A stretch of 64,000 nt of DNA from Ferdinandcohnia sp036965165 (GCF_036965165.1 NZ_JBALOX010000021.1:15391-79390), one strand, 5' to 3'. Shown: positions 34,317-43,787, counted from the stretch's first letter. Notes: generated from the letters alone by a model not told the origin. Numbers and translations: made by a program.

Positions 34317-36221
34317 TTAGACAGTTAAATTACCTTTTTCCATCAATGTTGATTGAAGTTCTTCCACACTGGTTTCTCGTACATGCAAAGCATACCACAA
34401 TAAGAAAATAACAACGGTCCAGACTTTTCTGGAGTTATCAATTTTTCCTTCCCTATGTTCGTATAACAATTCAAGCACATATTGTGTGTTTATATACGGG
34501 TTTGCATTTTCTTCCTCAAGAAGTGCTTTTATCCAACTGAACCATTCATCCTTCATCCAATGACGAATAGGGACAGGAAATCCTAATTTTCTTCGATTCA
34601 TTGCACCTTCTGGAATAATTTCTTTTGCTGCTTGACGTAAAATGTACTTTGTTGTACTTTCCGTCAATTTATATTCCGTTGGGATTTGGGATGCCAATGC
34701 AAACACTTCTTTATCCAAAAATGGGACACGAAGTTCTAGAGAATTGGCCATTGTCATTCGATCAGCTTTAACCAAGATATCTCCTCTTAACCATGTATGC
34801 ATATCAATATATTGCATCTTAGTAGGATCATCATAGTCTTTAATTTCATCATAGAACGGCTTTGTGTATGTTTCATATGAAAGGGTTTCGTCATAACCTT
34901 TTAATACCTTTTGTTTTTCAACTTCCCCGTAAATTTTTGCATTTCCTACATATCGTTCTTCAATTGATTGACTCGCTCTTTCAATGTAGTTTTTACCCTT
35001 TACACCTTTTGGAATTACTTTTCCTATTCTTTTTAACCCATTTTGAATGGTTTTGGGTAGATTGTAAAATTTTCGAAGATCAAGGGGTTCACGGTAAATG
35101 TTATACCCTCCAAAAAGTTCGTCAGAACCTTCTCCACTTAAGACGACTGTCACGTGTTTTTTAGCTTCTTTTGAAACAAAATACAAAGGAATTGCTGCAG
35201 GGTCTGCTACTGGTTCATCCAAATGCCACACAATTTTAGGAAGTTCCTCTAAAAACTCCTGTGCTGTAATCACTTTATGAATATTTTCAACACCAATGTA
35301 TTCAGCTGTTTCTTTTGCTAAATCAATTTCACTAAATCCTTCTCGTTCAAATCCGACTGTAAAAGTTTTGATATTTGGATTAACTTCTTTCGCTAAAGCT
35401 ACAATGATACTTGAATCAATCCCGCCTGATAAAAAGCTTCCAACCGGAACATCGCTTCTCATATGCATTTGAACAGATTTTCGCAATGTGTCTAATATTT
35501 CATTTTTCAATTCCTCAAAATCTTTTTTCTCCTGTTCAAATGTTGGTTTGAAATATTGTTCAAATTCCATATTTCCACTTCTTTTTAGTTTGAAGAAATG
35601 TCCAGGTAACACTTTATTTACTCCATCGTGCATTGTATATGGTTCAGGAGGATATTGGTAAGTCATATAATGATGTAAAGCAACTTTATCCAATTCTAAC
35701 ATTTGGGTATTTTTTAATACATAATCAATACTCTTTTTCTCACTTGCGAAAAAGGTACCTAATGATGTGTGTGCATAATACAAAGGTTTGATTCCAAAAT
35801 GGTCTCTTGCTCCAAAAAGAACTTCCTCAAGATTGTCCCAAATCAAAAAGGAATACATTCCTCGTAAATGGTTAACAACATCTTCTTTGTATTCATGATA
35901 GGCAGCTAAAATCACTTCGGTATCTGAACTTGTATTAAATTCATGACCTTTACTAATGAGCTCCTCTTTTATCTCCAAATAGTTGTAAATTTCACCATTA
36001 AAAATAATCCAATAACGATTATCCAAATAGGATAGTGGTTGATGTCCGCCCTCTAAATCAATAATGCTTAATCTTCTAAATCCAAAAAACACTTGCTCAT
36101 TTTCATAAAAACCGTTATCATCTGGTCCACGGTGATGAATAATATTTGTTGCTTCTTTGAAAGTTGAATAATCATTTATCTCGACTTCCTGCTTAGGAAG
36201 AAATCCAAAAAAACCGCACAT
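34317..36221 (-). CDS. asnB: glutamine-hydrolysing asparagine synthetase AsnB
   Basis: The 634-residue protein opens MCGFFGF, so Cys2 is the glutaminase nucleophile. The class II amidotransferase domain covers about 1-210 and the synthetase domain about 220-620, with the PP-loop SGGIDSS and the LSGEGSDELFGGYN segment. It is very like B. subtilis AsnB (632 residues), which has been reported to amidate meso-diaminopimelate in the wall. ATG 36221 follows GGAGG. murE lies downstream on the same strand, fitting a wall role. Confidence 0.92.
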   Translation of the reverse strand: MCGFFGFLPKQEVEINDYSTFKEATNIIHHRGPDDNGFYENEQVFFGFRRLSIIDLEGGHQPLSYLDNRYWIIFNGEIYNYLEIKEELISKGHEFNTSSDTEVILAAYHEYKEDVVNHLRGMYSFLIWDNLEEVLFGARDHFGIKPLYYAHTSLGTFFASEKKSIDYVLKNTQMLELDKVALHHYMTYQYPPEPYTMHDGVNKVLPGHFFKLKRSGNMEFEQYFKPTFEQEKKDFEELKNEILDTLRKSVQMHMRSDVPVGSFLSGGIDSSIIVALAKEVNPNIKTFTVGFEREGFSEIDLAKETAEYIGVENIHKVITAQEFLEELPKIVWHLDEPVADPAAIPLYFVSKEAKKHVTVVLSGEGSDELFGGYNIYREPLDLRKFYNLPKTIQNGLKRIGKVIPKGVKGKNYIERASQSIEERYVGNAKIYGEVEKQKVLKGYDETLSYETYTKPFYDEIKDYDDPTKMQYIDMHTWLRGDILVKADRMTMANSLELRVPFLDKEVFALASQIPTEYKLTESTTKYILRQAAKEIIPEGAMNRRKLGFPVPIRHWMKDEWFSWIKALLEEENANPYINTQYVLELLYEHREGKIDNSRKVWTVVIFLLWYALHVRETSVEELQSTLMEKGNLTV

Positions 36222-36323
36222 ATATTTAATCCTCCATTTATTTAATACTTTATAATTTACGTTTAACCCCTTTTTTCTCTCTACAAAATAGACTCCATAA
36301 CTCATCGATAAGTTACAGACATT

Positions 36324-36361
36324 GAAAATAAAAAGACCTTTTTTCAAAGCAGAAAAAAGGT
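36324..36361 (-). terminator. terminator inside the asnB leader (candidate attenuator)
   Basis: On the minus strand ACCTTTTTTC pairs with GAAAAAAGGT, followed by CTTTTTATTTTC. It lies about 100 nt before the asnB start and about 115 nt after the predicted transcription start. A competing short pairing GGTAT (36381-36377) with ATACC (36363-36359) shares bases with its left arm. No T-box or known riboswitch motif is seen. Confidence 0.6.
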
Positions 36362-36483
36362 ATAGAAAAAACATGAATACCGAACTTTTGGGTGTTTTTA
36401 GGTACCAATCCAAATAAACCAAAAAGGACGTACGGACAAAAGTTGAAAAATCAAAAACGTATTTCAATTTTTCGACTGATATT

Positions 36484-36512
36484 ATCATACAAAAAGTGAT
36501 AAAAAAATACAA
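36484..36512 (-). promoter_or_regulatory. sigma-A promoter of asnB
   Basis: On the minus strand TTGTAT (36512-36507), 17 bases, TATGAT (36489-36484). The start near 36477 gives a leader of about 255 nt. A hairpin (about 36443-36477) opens the leader. The rest of the 36513-36728 interval is AT-rich with no further feature I can name. Confidence 0.6.
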
Positions 36513-36728
36513 ATTTCTTTCGTTATGTCATCATGACAAAACCCAGTATTTTCGCACGAATTGAAATGAAAATGTAATAATACTTTGACGTTTTAAGACA
36601 AATTTTTATGTTATAATACAAAACATGTGAATATATAGCAAAATATGATAATTTTGGTCAGATATAAATCCTGTTTTTTCCTTGTGAATGATAGATTACT
36701 AGGTTAGTAGAAGGGGGAATTCGGTAAG

Positions 36729-38048
36729 TTGAATAGAAAGCTTATTATTGTTTGGATGGGTATATCAATAGGACTTGGAAGTTTATTTACATCTATGCCG
36801 AATACTGCATTGGCGGTTCAAAAAAATGAAAAGCTAGAAAATGAGAAGAAAGAGGTTCAGGAGAAGAAATCAGAGCTAGAGTCTGAAATCTCTCAAAAAG
36901 AAGATGCGATTGGTGAAATCAAACAACAAAAAGTCGGTGTTGAACAGGAAATTAAGCGACTTGATTTTGCAGTAGATGAAACACGCGGGAAAATTGATGG
37001 CACAAAAGCACAAATCCAAGAAACAAAAGAAGATATAGAGCGCCTTGAAGCTGAAATGAAGGTGCTTGAGGAACGAATTCAGAAGCGGGACGAGCTTATT
37101 AAAGATCGGATGCGCAGCCTCCAGCAAAGCGGTGGAGTGGTTAGCTATGTGGACGTGTTACTCGGTGCTAAAAGCTTTAATGATTTCATCAACCGAGTTA
37201 GTGCAGTATCTACATTCGTACAAGCTGACCGTGAAATTATGAAAGAACATGAAGCAGATGTTAAACAACTAGAAGAAAACAAAGTTGAGGTTAAAACCTT
37301 ACTTGTACAGCAGGAAGATCAGTTGAAGGAACTTGACCGGTTAGAAGTCCAACTCAAGTCTCAAATTCAAGAACAAAATAAAGTAATGGCCCAATTAGAG
37401 GTCCAAGAGCAAGAGATGCATGATGAGCTTCATGCATTAGAGGATGTCGGTGAATTATTAGCTGCACAGGAAAAAGCGATTCAAATGGAAATCAATGCGT
37501 GGAACCAAAAGCAAAAAGAGCTTGAAGAGCAGCGAAAAAAGGCTGAAGAGGAACGTAAAAGGATTGAAGAGGAACGTAAAAAGGCTGAAGCGGAAGGAAG
37601 AACACCGCCTCCCCTACCAGAAGCGCCACCCGTCGTGAATAGCGGTGGGTTTATAAACCCAACAACAGGCCGTTTAACATCCGGTTTCGGAGAGCGTTGG
37701 GGAAGAATGCATTACGGAATTGATATTGGAAAAGGTGGCCGTACAGGAAATGTTCCGATTTATGCGTCCGCGAGCGGTACGGTTACGCGCTCTAACTTTA
37801 GCAGTAGTTATGGAAATGTCATCATTATTACCCACTATATCAATGGACGTCAGATGACAACTCTTTATGCTCATTTACAAGAACGATTTGTTGGCCAATA
37901 TGATAGGGTAGAACAAGGAGCTTTAATTGGTTACATGGGGAATACAGGAGATTCAAAAGGAGCTCATCTCCATTTTGAAATTTACGACGGACCATATCAA
38001 GCATCACATTCAAACGCAGTAAACCCACTTAATTACGTATCATATTGA
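36729..38048 (+). CDS. secreted coiled-coil M23 peptidase (EnvC/murein hydrolase activator type)
   Basis: The 439-residue protein has a signal peptide (to about residue 29), a long coiled coil rich in Glu and Lys (about 32-290), a Pro-rich linker (PPPLPEAPP) and an M23 LytM domain with the zinc motifs HYGIDIG near 336 and HLHFEIY near 417. A first His/Asp and the last HxH are both present, so it is probably an active endopeptidase. Such proteins cut peptidoglycan cross-links during growth or division. TTG 36729 follows AAGGGGG. Confidence 0.9.
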   Translation: MNRKLIIVWMGISIGLGSLFTSMPNTALAVQKNEKLENEKKEVQEKKSELESEISQKEDAIGEIKQQKVGVEQEIKRLDFAVDETRGKIDGTKAQIQETKEDIERLEAEMKVLEERIQKRDELIKDRMRSLQQSGGVVSYVDVLLGAKSFNDFINRVSAVSTFVQADREIMKEHEADVKQLEENKVEVKTLLVQQEDQLKELDRLEVQLKSQIQEQNKVMAQLEVQEQEMHDELHALEDVGELLAAQEKAIQMEINAWNQKQKELEEQRKKAEEERKRIEEERKKAEAEGRTPPPLPEAPPVVNSGGFINPTTGRLTSGFGERWGRMHYGIDIGKGGRTGNVPIYASASGTVTRSNFSSSYGNVIIITHYINGRQMTTLYAHLQERFVGQYDRVEQGALIGYMGNTGDSKGAHLHFEIYDGPYQASHSNAVNPLNYVSY

Positions 38049-38056
38049 TGATTGAA

Positions 38057-38093
38057 ACGCCCGACCAAAATAAGGTCGGGCGTTTTATTTTTT
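38057..38093 (+). terminator. terminator after the M23 gene
   Basis: ACGCCCGACC pairs with GGTCGGGCGT, then TTTATTTTTT. Confidence 0.9.
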
Positions 38094-38223
38094 AACTTTA
38101 TTCAGCCAGGGTTTAAAGCCCGGCTGAATAAAGTTAAAGCCTCCGGCGGTGCCACAGATTTTCAAAGGTAATTTTTCGAGCTAGTCGAAAAAATCTGGGC
38201 GCAAATACGCCAATGCGTATTTG
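38094..38223. repeat. composite hairpin repeat, left copy
   Basis: Two modules are seen: AACTTTATTCAGCC and its complement GGCTGAATAAAGTT (14 bp, 38094-38135), and CAAATACGC with GCGTATTTG (38202-38223). Between them is a TTTTTCGAGCTAGTCGAAAAA hairpin. The same modules occur in reverse order at 39150-39336, on the other side of the Crp/Fnr gene. Confidence 0.7.
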
Positions 38224-38228
38224 ATAAC

Positions 38229-38253
38229 AAAAAACCCACATTCAATGTGGGTT
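38229..38253 (-). terminator. terminator of the Crp/Fnr gene
   Basis: AAACCCACAT and ATGTGGGTTT form a hairpin. On the minus strand it starts at the stop codon and is followed by TTTTGTT. Confidence 0.7.
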
Positions 38254-38954
38254 TACAATGTTTTTGCTTTCTTTTTTAAGCCTTCAAGATCGAGGATATG
38301 AATATCCCTTTGACCGCTTACCTCAATTAGGTTGTCTGAAATGAATTTAACAAACTTCCGGCTGATGGTTTCTGGTGTTGTGCCGATAAGAGACGCCAAA
38401 ACCTTTTTAGTAATAGGAAGTGTAAACCGACCATCCTTGGAGCGAACTCGGTTATTAAACAAAAGGAGAACACTTGCTAACCGTTGCTCGACCTCCATTA
38501 AGCTCAGTAAACTCATCCACTCATCAGCCTGATAAATTCTCTCGTTCAATTCCCGCATGAAGCGAAGCGCCAATTTGTGGTTTCGCTCTAATGTATTAAA
38601 GAAATCCTGTTTCTGGATGGTATAGATAACAGTATCGTTAATCGCAACCGCATTTGCATAATGATTTTCCGTTTGAAGCATGGCTGATTGACCAAAAAAG
38701 TCATCAGGGAATAGGAGGCGAACAATTTGTTCCTTTCCGTCTACTGCCACTTTTGTGATTTTAATAATGCCCTCACCGATAATATATAGCGTATCAGAGG
38801 GGTCACCTTCACTAAAAATCACATCTCCTTTGCGGAAATTACGAATTTGAATGACCTTTTGTAAAAGATTCATTTCCTTCTCATTTAAACCTTGAAAAAT
38901 AGGTACCAGACGAATATAGCTTGGATCATGTGGACTGCTAATCATACAGAACAC
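38253..38954 (-). CDS. Crp/Fnr-family transcriptional regulator
   Basis: The 233-residue protein has a cyclic nucleotide-like sensor domain (about 15-130), the dimer helix and a winged helix whose recognition helix reads TTPETISRKF. ETISR is the same as in E. coli FNR, which reads TTGAT half-sites. The four FNR iron-sulfur cysteines are absent, so the signal is not an FNR-type cluster. GTG 38954 follows AAAGGAG at five bases; earlier ATG codons lack a site. A perfect TTGAT-N4-ATCAA box lies at 39354. Confidence 0.88.
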   Translation of the reverse strand: MFCMISSPHDPSYIRLVPIFQGLNEKEMNLLQKVIQIRNFRKGDVIFSEGDPSDTLYIIGEGIIKITKVAVDGKEQIVRLLFPDDFFGQSAMLQTENHYANAVAINDTVIYTIQKQDFFNTLERNHKLALRFMRELNERIYQADEWMSLLSLMEVEQRLASVLLLFNNRVRSKDGRFTLPITKKVLASLIGTTPETISRKFVKFISDNLIEVSGQRDIHILDLEGLKKKAKTL

Positions 38955-39149
38955 TTTTTCTCCTTTCAAAATGCCCATAAAATGCGGACTCTTGTTGTAC
39001 TTTAGTTTACCTACATTGCTGAAGTCTAAACGGACTATCGGTATCAAAAGTGTAAGTGGATCAACGGTTCCTTTACTTCAAGTGGAATGTTGTACTACAA
39101 TAGAGACTTCACTTTATGTTGTTTTAAAATCATATTATTTTCTTTAGTT

Positions 39150-39336
39150 CAAATACGCCTATGCGTATTTGTGCCTGATTGTTAGGCCCACAGGAAGTGG
39201 NNNNNNNNNNNNNNNNNNNNNNNNNNNNNNNNNNNNNNNNNNNNNNNNNNNNNNNNNNNNNNNNNNNNNNNNNNNNNNNNNNNNNNNNNNGCTTTAACTT
39301 TATTCAGGAGAAGTCCCACTTCTTCTGAACATAGTT
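39150..39336. repeat. composite hairpin repeat, right copy (contains assembly gap)
   Basis: CAAATACGC/GCGTATTTG at 39150-39171 and AACTTTATTCAG...CTGAACATAGTT at 39296-39336 match the modules of 38094-38223 in inverted order. The N run lies inside, as expected where an assembler fails on a repeat. Confidence 0.65.
39201..39290. other. assembly gap (90 N)
   Basis: Unresolved bases within the right repeat copy. The true length is unknown. Confidence 0.99.
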
Positions 39337-39353
39337 AAAAATCCTTTCAAAAC

Positions 39354-39395
39354 TTGATTTATATCAAGGAAACTTTTTGCTTTCAACTATATGAT
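39354..39395 (+). promoter_or_regulatory. FNR-type box and promoter upstream of odhA
   Basis: TTGATTTATATCAA at 39354-39367 is a perfect FNR palindrome. A -10 box TATGAT lies at 39390-39395. If the start is seven bases later (39402), the box centre is at -41.5, the standard class II activator position, and there is no good -35 box. The leader to odhA would be 200 nt. Confidence 0.55.
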
Positions 39396-39601
39396 AAGGA
39401 TAACATATTTAATCAGAATAATGACTATATAATGACTCTTATTTTGCCTATTTTTACGGCTTTTTTTTGGAAACTCCCAATGTAAGCACTTTACTAGAAA
39501 ATAGTTGGAAATAGGGTATAGTATGGGTAGATGTCATATTTCTGTGAAATACAAATTGTCTATGTAAATATTACAACGTGTAATATGGAGGCTAATTAAA
39601 A

Positions 39602-42442
39602 ATGGATAATCAACTAAAGAAAAATGTGTGGGAGTCATTCTATGGCCCAAATATGGGTTATGTTTTTGACATGTATGAAAAATACAAGAATGATCCTAGT
39701 TCAGTAGACTCATCTGTGAAAGCGCTTTTTGAAGAACTTGGACCACCACCGGCAGATGAGCAAGCAGCGACAGCAGAGTTAGTAAGTGAGGGTATCTCAC
39801 CGAAAACAATCAAAACGATTACATCCGGAGCAAAATTAATTAGAAGCATTCGTGCATACGGGCACTTAGCCGCTGATATTTATCCGCTTCGCACTAGACC
39901 GAAGCCAGATACCAGCTTTTTAGAGCCTGGTTATTATAATCTTACAAAAGAAGATTTAATGGATATTCCAGCGACATATATTTGGGAAGAAGCTCCTCCA
40001 TTTGTTCATACTGGATGGGACGCCTACGAGCATTTGAAATCTGTTTACACAAAAACCATTGCTTATGAATTTGGACATGTTGACCCTGAAGACGAAAGAC
40101 AATGGTTAAGAGAGCAGGTTGAAATCAGAGGAGTAGGCTTAAAGCTTACTGCTGATGAAAAGAAACAACTTGCGGAGCGATTAATGAATGTTGATGGCTT
40201 TGAAAAGTTCTTACACAAAACGTTCGTTGGTCAAAAGCGTTTCTCAATCGAAGGATTAGATATGCTTGTACCAATGCTTGAACGATTAATCCAAGAGGGC
40301 AGTAGTGATGGTACCGACAATATTATGATCGGTATGGCTCACCGCGGCCGTTTAAATGTGCTAGCACATGTTCTTAATAAACCATACGAATTAATTTTCT
40401 CTGAATTCCACCATGCACCAAACAAAGATTTAATTCCTTCTGAAGGCTCAAGAGGAATTAACTATGGTTGGTCTGGGGACGTGAAATATCACTTAGGGGC
40501 TGACCGCAATTTTAAAGGACCTAAGGAACATACAACCCGAATTAATCTAGCAAACAACCCTAGTCACTTAGAGTTTGTAAACCCTGTTGTGCTAGGAATC
40601 ACTCGTGCTGTACAGGACAATACGAGAAAAGCTGGCTACCCGGTTCAGGATAAGCAAAGTGCAATTAGTGTACTGATCCACGGTGACGCGGCATTCCCAG
40701 GTGAGGGTGTTGTAGCTGAATCATTGAACTTAAGCAGATTAAAAGGATACGAAACGGGCGGATCGGTTCATATCATTGCCAATAATATGGTTGGTTTTAC
40801 AACAAATAATACAGATTCTCGTTCAACTCGTTTTGCAAGTGACCTTGCAAAAGGATATGAGATTCCAATTGTACGTGTCAATGCGGACGATCCGGAAGCT
40901 TGTCTTGCGGCAATTCATTTTGCATATGAATACCGTAAGCGTTTTGAAAAAGATATCTTAATTGATTTAGTTGGATACAGACGCTTTGGTCACAACGAAA
41001 TGGATGACCCAAGTGTAACACAGCCATTATTGTACAAAATGATTGCAAATCATCCGGTAATCGCTGATAAGTATGGAAATGACCTAGTTGCTGAGAACGT
41101 AACAACAGTTGAAGAACTTTCACAAAAACGTGACGATTTCATGCAAAGTCTTCAATCTATTTTTGACGATTTTGTGGAAAATGAAGAGCGTGTGAAGCCG
41201 AAGAAGCCGAAAGCTTTATCAGCTATTCCAGAATTCGATACGACAGTACCTGCTGATCTTTTACGCAGCATGAATAAAGGATTATTACAATGGCCAAAAT
41301 CCATAACTGTTTATCCAAAGCTTGAGAGAATTTTAAAACGCCGTGAAACAGCATTGGATGAAGAGAATAAGGTAGACTGGGCATTGGCTGAAACACTAGC
41401 ATTCGGATCAGTACTTGCGGAAGGAAAAACAGTTCGATTAACTGGTCAGGATAGTGAAAGAGGGACTTTTGCCCATCGTCATGTTGCCTTAAATGACTAT
41501 GAAACTAATGAAAAATATGTTCCGTTACACAATATTCCAGAAGCAAAAGCTTCATTCTCAATCTATAACAGCCCATTATCTGAATCTGCTGTTCTTGGAT
41601 TTGAATACGGTTATAGTGTTCAAGATGAGAATGCGCTTGTCCTTTGGGAAGCACAGTTTGGTGACTTTGTAAACGTAGCACAGCCGATTATTGACCAATT
41701 CATTTCATCAGGTCATGCGAAATGGGGACAAAAATCAGGTCTTGTGATGCTTTTACCACATGGATACGAAGGACAAGGTCCAGAGCACTCAAGTGGTAGA
41801 GTGGAACGTTTCTTAAATGCAGCTGGGGAAAATAATTGGATTGTTGCGAACGTAACAAGCGCTTCACAATATTTCCATTTATTAAGAAGACAATCATTGC
41901 TTACTTCAACTGATGAAGCAAGACCATTGATTGTAATGACTCCAAAGAGTCTACTTCGCCATCCACAAACAGCTTCATCACTAGCTGATTTAACGAATGG
42001 AAGCTTCAAGCCATTACTTGAACAGCCAGGAATGGGAACTGAGAAAGAGAAAGTCACTCGCTTAATACTTTGTACTGGTAAAGTTGCAATTGACTTAGCA
42101 ACAGAAGCTGCTAATTTACCTCCTGAACAAGCACAAAGCTTGCATATTGCTAGAGTGGAACAAATGTATCCATTCCCTAAGCAAGAACTAGAGGAATTAG
42201 TAAGCCAATATCCAAACCTACAAGAAGTTGTTTGGGTTCAAGAAGAGCCTAAGAACATGGGTGCGTGGCCAGCTCTACAACCAGTATTAATGGACATTTT
42301 ATCTGAAGAAATTAAACTAGATTATATTGGTAGACCGAAGCGTTCAAGTCCAGCTACGGGCGACCCAGATATTCATAAACAAGAACAAGCTTGGATTATG
42401 CAGGATGCATTGCTTATAGAAAAAGGAGGGAATCAGCAATGA
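39602..42442 (+). CDS. odhA: 2-oxoglutarate dehydrogenase E1 (OdhA)
   Basis: The 946-residue protein is a full thiamine-diphosphate E1 of the TCA-cycle 2-oxoglutarate dehydrogenase complex, as long as the Bacillus enzyme. Motifs include MAHRGRLNVLAHV near residue 247, the thiamine-binding HGDAAFPGEGVVAE near 363 and RRFGHNEMDDPS near 459. It decarboxylates 2-oxoglutarate and loads OdhB. Its stop codon overlaps the start of odhB. Confidence 0.97.
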   Translation: MDNQLKKNVWESFYGPNMGYVFDMYEKYKNDPSSVDSSVKALFEELGPPPADEQAATAELVSEGISPKTIKTITSGAKLIRSIRAYGHLAADIYPLRTRPKPDTSFLEPGYYNLTKEDLMDIPATYIWEEAPPFVHTGWDAYEHLKSVYTKTIAYEFGHVDPEDERQWLREQVEIRGVGLKLTADEKKQLAERLMNVDGFEKFLHKTFVGQKRFSIEGLDMLVPMLERLIQEGSSDGTDNIMIGMAHRGRLNVLAHVLNKPYELIFSEFHHAPNKDLIPSEGSRGINYGWSGDVKYHLGADRNFKGPKEHTTRINLANNPSHLEFVNPVVLGITRAVQDNTRKAGYPVQDKQSAISVLIHGDAAFPGEGVVAESLNLSRLKGYETGGSVHIIANNMVGFTTNNTDSRSTRFASDLAKGYEIPIVRVNADDPEACLAAIHFAYEYRKRFEKDILIDLVGYRRFGHNEMDDPSVTQPLLYKMIANHPVIADKYGNDLVAENVTTVEELSQKRDDFMQSLQSIFDDFVENEERVKPKKPKALSAIPEFDTTVPADLLRSMNKGLLQWPKSITVYPKLERILKRRETALDEENKVDWALAETLAFGSVLAEGKTVRLTGQDSERGTFAHRHVALNDYETNEKYVPLHNIPEAKASFSIYNSPLSESAVLGFEYGYSVQDENALVLWEAQFGDFVNVAQPIIDQFISSGHAKWGQKSGLVMLLPHGYEGQGPEHSSGRVERFLNAAGENNWIVANVTSASQYFHLLRRQSLLTSTDEARPLIVMTPKSLLRHPQTASSLADLTNGSFKPLLEQPGMGTEKEKVTRLILCTGKVAIDLATEAANLPPEQAQSLHIARVEQMYPFPKQELEELVSQYPNLQEVVWVQEEPKNMGAWPALQPVLMDILSEEIKLDYIGRPKRSSPATGDPDIHKQEQAWIMQDALLIEKGGNQQ

Positions 42443-43692
42443 TCGAAATCAAAGTTCCAGAACTAGCTGAATCCATTACAGAAGGAACAATTGTTGAATG
42501 GTTAAAAAAAGAAGGCGAACTTGTTAACAAAGGTGAGTCCATCGCTGAACTTGAAACAGATAAAGTAAACGTTGAAATTAACAGTGAACATACAGGTGTT
42601 ATCAAAGAATTCTTATTCAACCCAGGTGATAATGTTGAAGTAGGTCAAGTTATTGCAAAGCTTGATGAAAATGGTTCAGAATCAAGCGCAGCAAGTCCTG
42701 CGCCAGAAGCAGCACCTGCTGGAGAGCCTCAAGCGGCAGCTTCAGAAGCAAAACAAGAACCTGTTGCGGCTGAATCAGCTGCAGAGAAGGGCAAGCAAGC
42801 AATTGCTTCTCCTGCAGCTAGAAAACGCGCAAGAGAGCTTGGTATTGACTTGAACGAAGTTCCATACAAAGATCCACTTGGACGCGTTCGAGTTGAAGGA
42901 GTAGAAGCTTACAAGCAAGTACAAGCTGCTCCAACACCAGCTCCTGCAGCAAAACAGCCTGCAGCAGCACCAGTTGTAAATGACGACCCACGTGTAGAAC
43001 GTATTAAAATGTCCAGACGTCGTCAAACAATTGCAAAAAAACTTGTTGAAGCACAACATACAGCAGCAATGCTAACAACATTTAATGAAGTTGATATGAC
43101 AGCTGTTATGGATGTAAGAGCTCGTCGTAAAGATGCTTTCTTCAAAAAGCATGGTGTGAAACTTGGCTTCATGTCATTTTTCACAAAAGCAGTTATCGGA
43201 GCACTTAAGCAGTATCCATACGTAAATGCTGAAATTCAAGGGAATGAAATTGTTCTTAAGAACTTCTATGACATTGGTATTGCGGTTTCTGCAGAAGAAG
43301 GTTTAGTTGTACCAGTTGTACGTAATGCAGATACATTAAGCTTTGCAGGTATTGAAGCTGAAATCGGTCGACTTGCAGTTAAAGCAAGAGACAATAAATT
43401 AGGATTAAGCGACCTTCAAGGTGGAACATTCACCATCACAAATGGTGGAACATTCGGTTCCCTAAACTCAACACCAATTATTAACGCACCACAGGTTGGT
43501 ATTTTGGGAATGCACAAAATCCAAAGACGCCCTGTTGTTGTAGATAATAATGATACTGTTGAAGTACGTCCAATGATGTATGTGGCATTATCTTATGACC
43601 ACAGAATCATTGACGGTAAAGATGCTGTTGGATTCCTTGTAAAAGTAAAAGAACTATTAGAAGATCCAGAAGACCTATTATTAGAAGGTTGA
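42439..43692 (+). CDS. odhB: dihydrolipoyl succinyltransferase E2 (OdhB)
   Basis: The 417-residue E2 has one lipoyl domain (1-78, lipoyl Lys in ETDKVNVEI), an Ala/Pro/Gln-rich linker, an E1/E3-binding domain (about 118-155, ASPAARKRARELGID) and the catalytic domain with the active His and Asp in SYDHRIIDGKDA. ATG 42439 overlaps the odhA stop as ATGA, so translation is coupled. A terminator ends the operon; the E3 gene is elsewhere. Confidence 0.97.
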   Translation: MIEIKVPELAESITEGTIVEWLKKEGELVNKGESIAELETDKVNVEINSEHTGVIKEFLFNPGDNVEVGQVIAKLDENGSESSAASPAPEAAPAGEPQAAASEAKQEPVAAESAAEKGKQAIASPAARKRARELGIDLNEVPYKDPLGRVRVEGVEAYKQVQAAPTPAPAAKQPAAAPVVNDDPRVERIKMSRRRQTIAKKLVEAQHTAAMLTTFNEVDMTAVMDVRARRKDAFFKKHGVKLGFMSFFTKAVIGALKQYPYVNAEIQGNEIVLKNFYDIGIAVSAEEGLVVPVVRNADTLSFAGIEAEIGRLAVKARDNKLGLSDLQGGTFTITNGGTFGSLNSTPIINAPQVGILGMHKIQRRPVVVDNNDTVEVRPMMYVALSYDHRIIDGKDAVGFLVKVKELLEDPEDLLLEG

Positions 43693-43706
43693 TTAAATAG
43701 TACGGG

Positions 43707-43745
43707 AAGAAAAGACGTATGAATTGGCATACGTCTTTTCTTTAT
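43707..43745 (+). terminator. terminator of odhAB
   Basis: AGAAAAGACGTATG pairs with CATACGTCTTTTCT, then TTATT. Confidence 0.9.
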
Positions 43746-43787
43746 TTACCAAGGTTTCTAACCGGGGATCGGGTTGTACCTGAACCG

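Noticed and set aside
36222..36512. T-box riboswitch upstream of asnB
   Set aside because: A GGTACC occurs, but the T-box sequence TGGNACCGCG, the AG bulge and the specifier layout are missing.
39479..39495. cre site upstream of odhA (ATGTAAGCACTTTAC)
   Set aside because: It lacks the central CG and the late C of the CcpA consensus, so I left it out.
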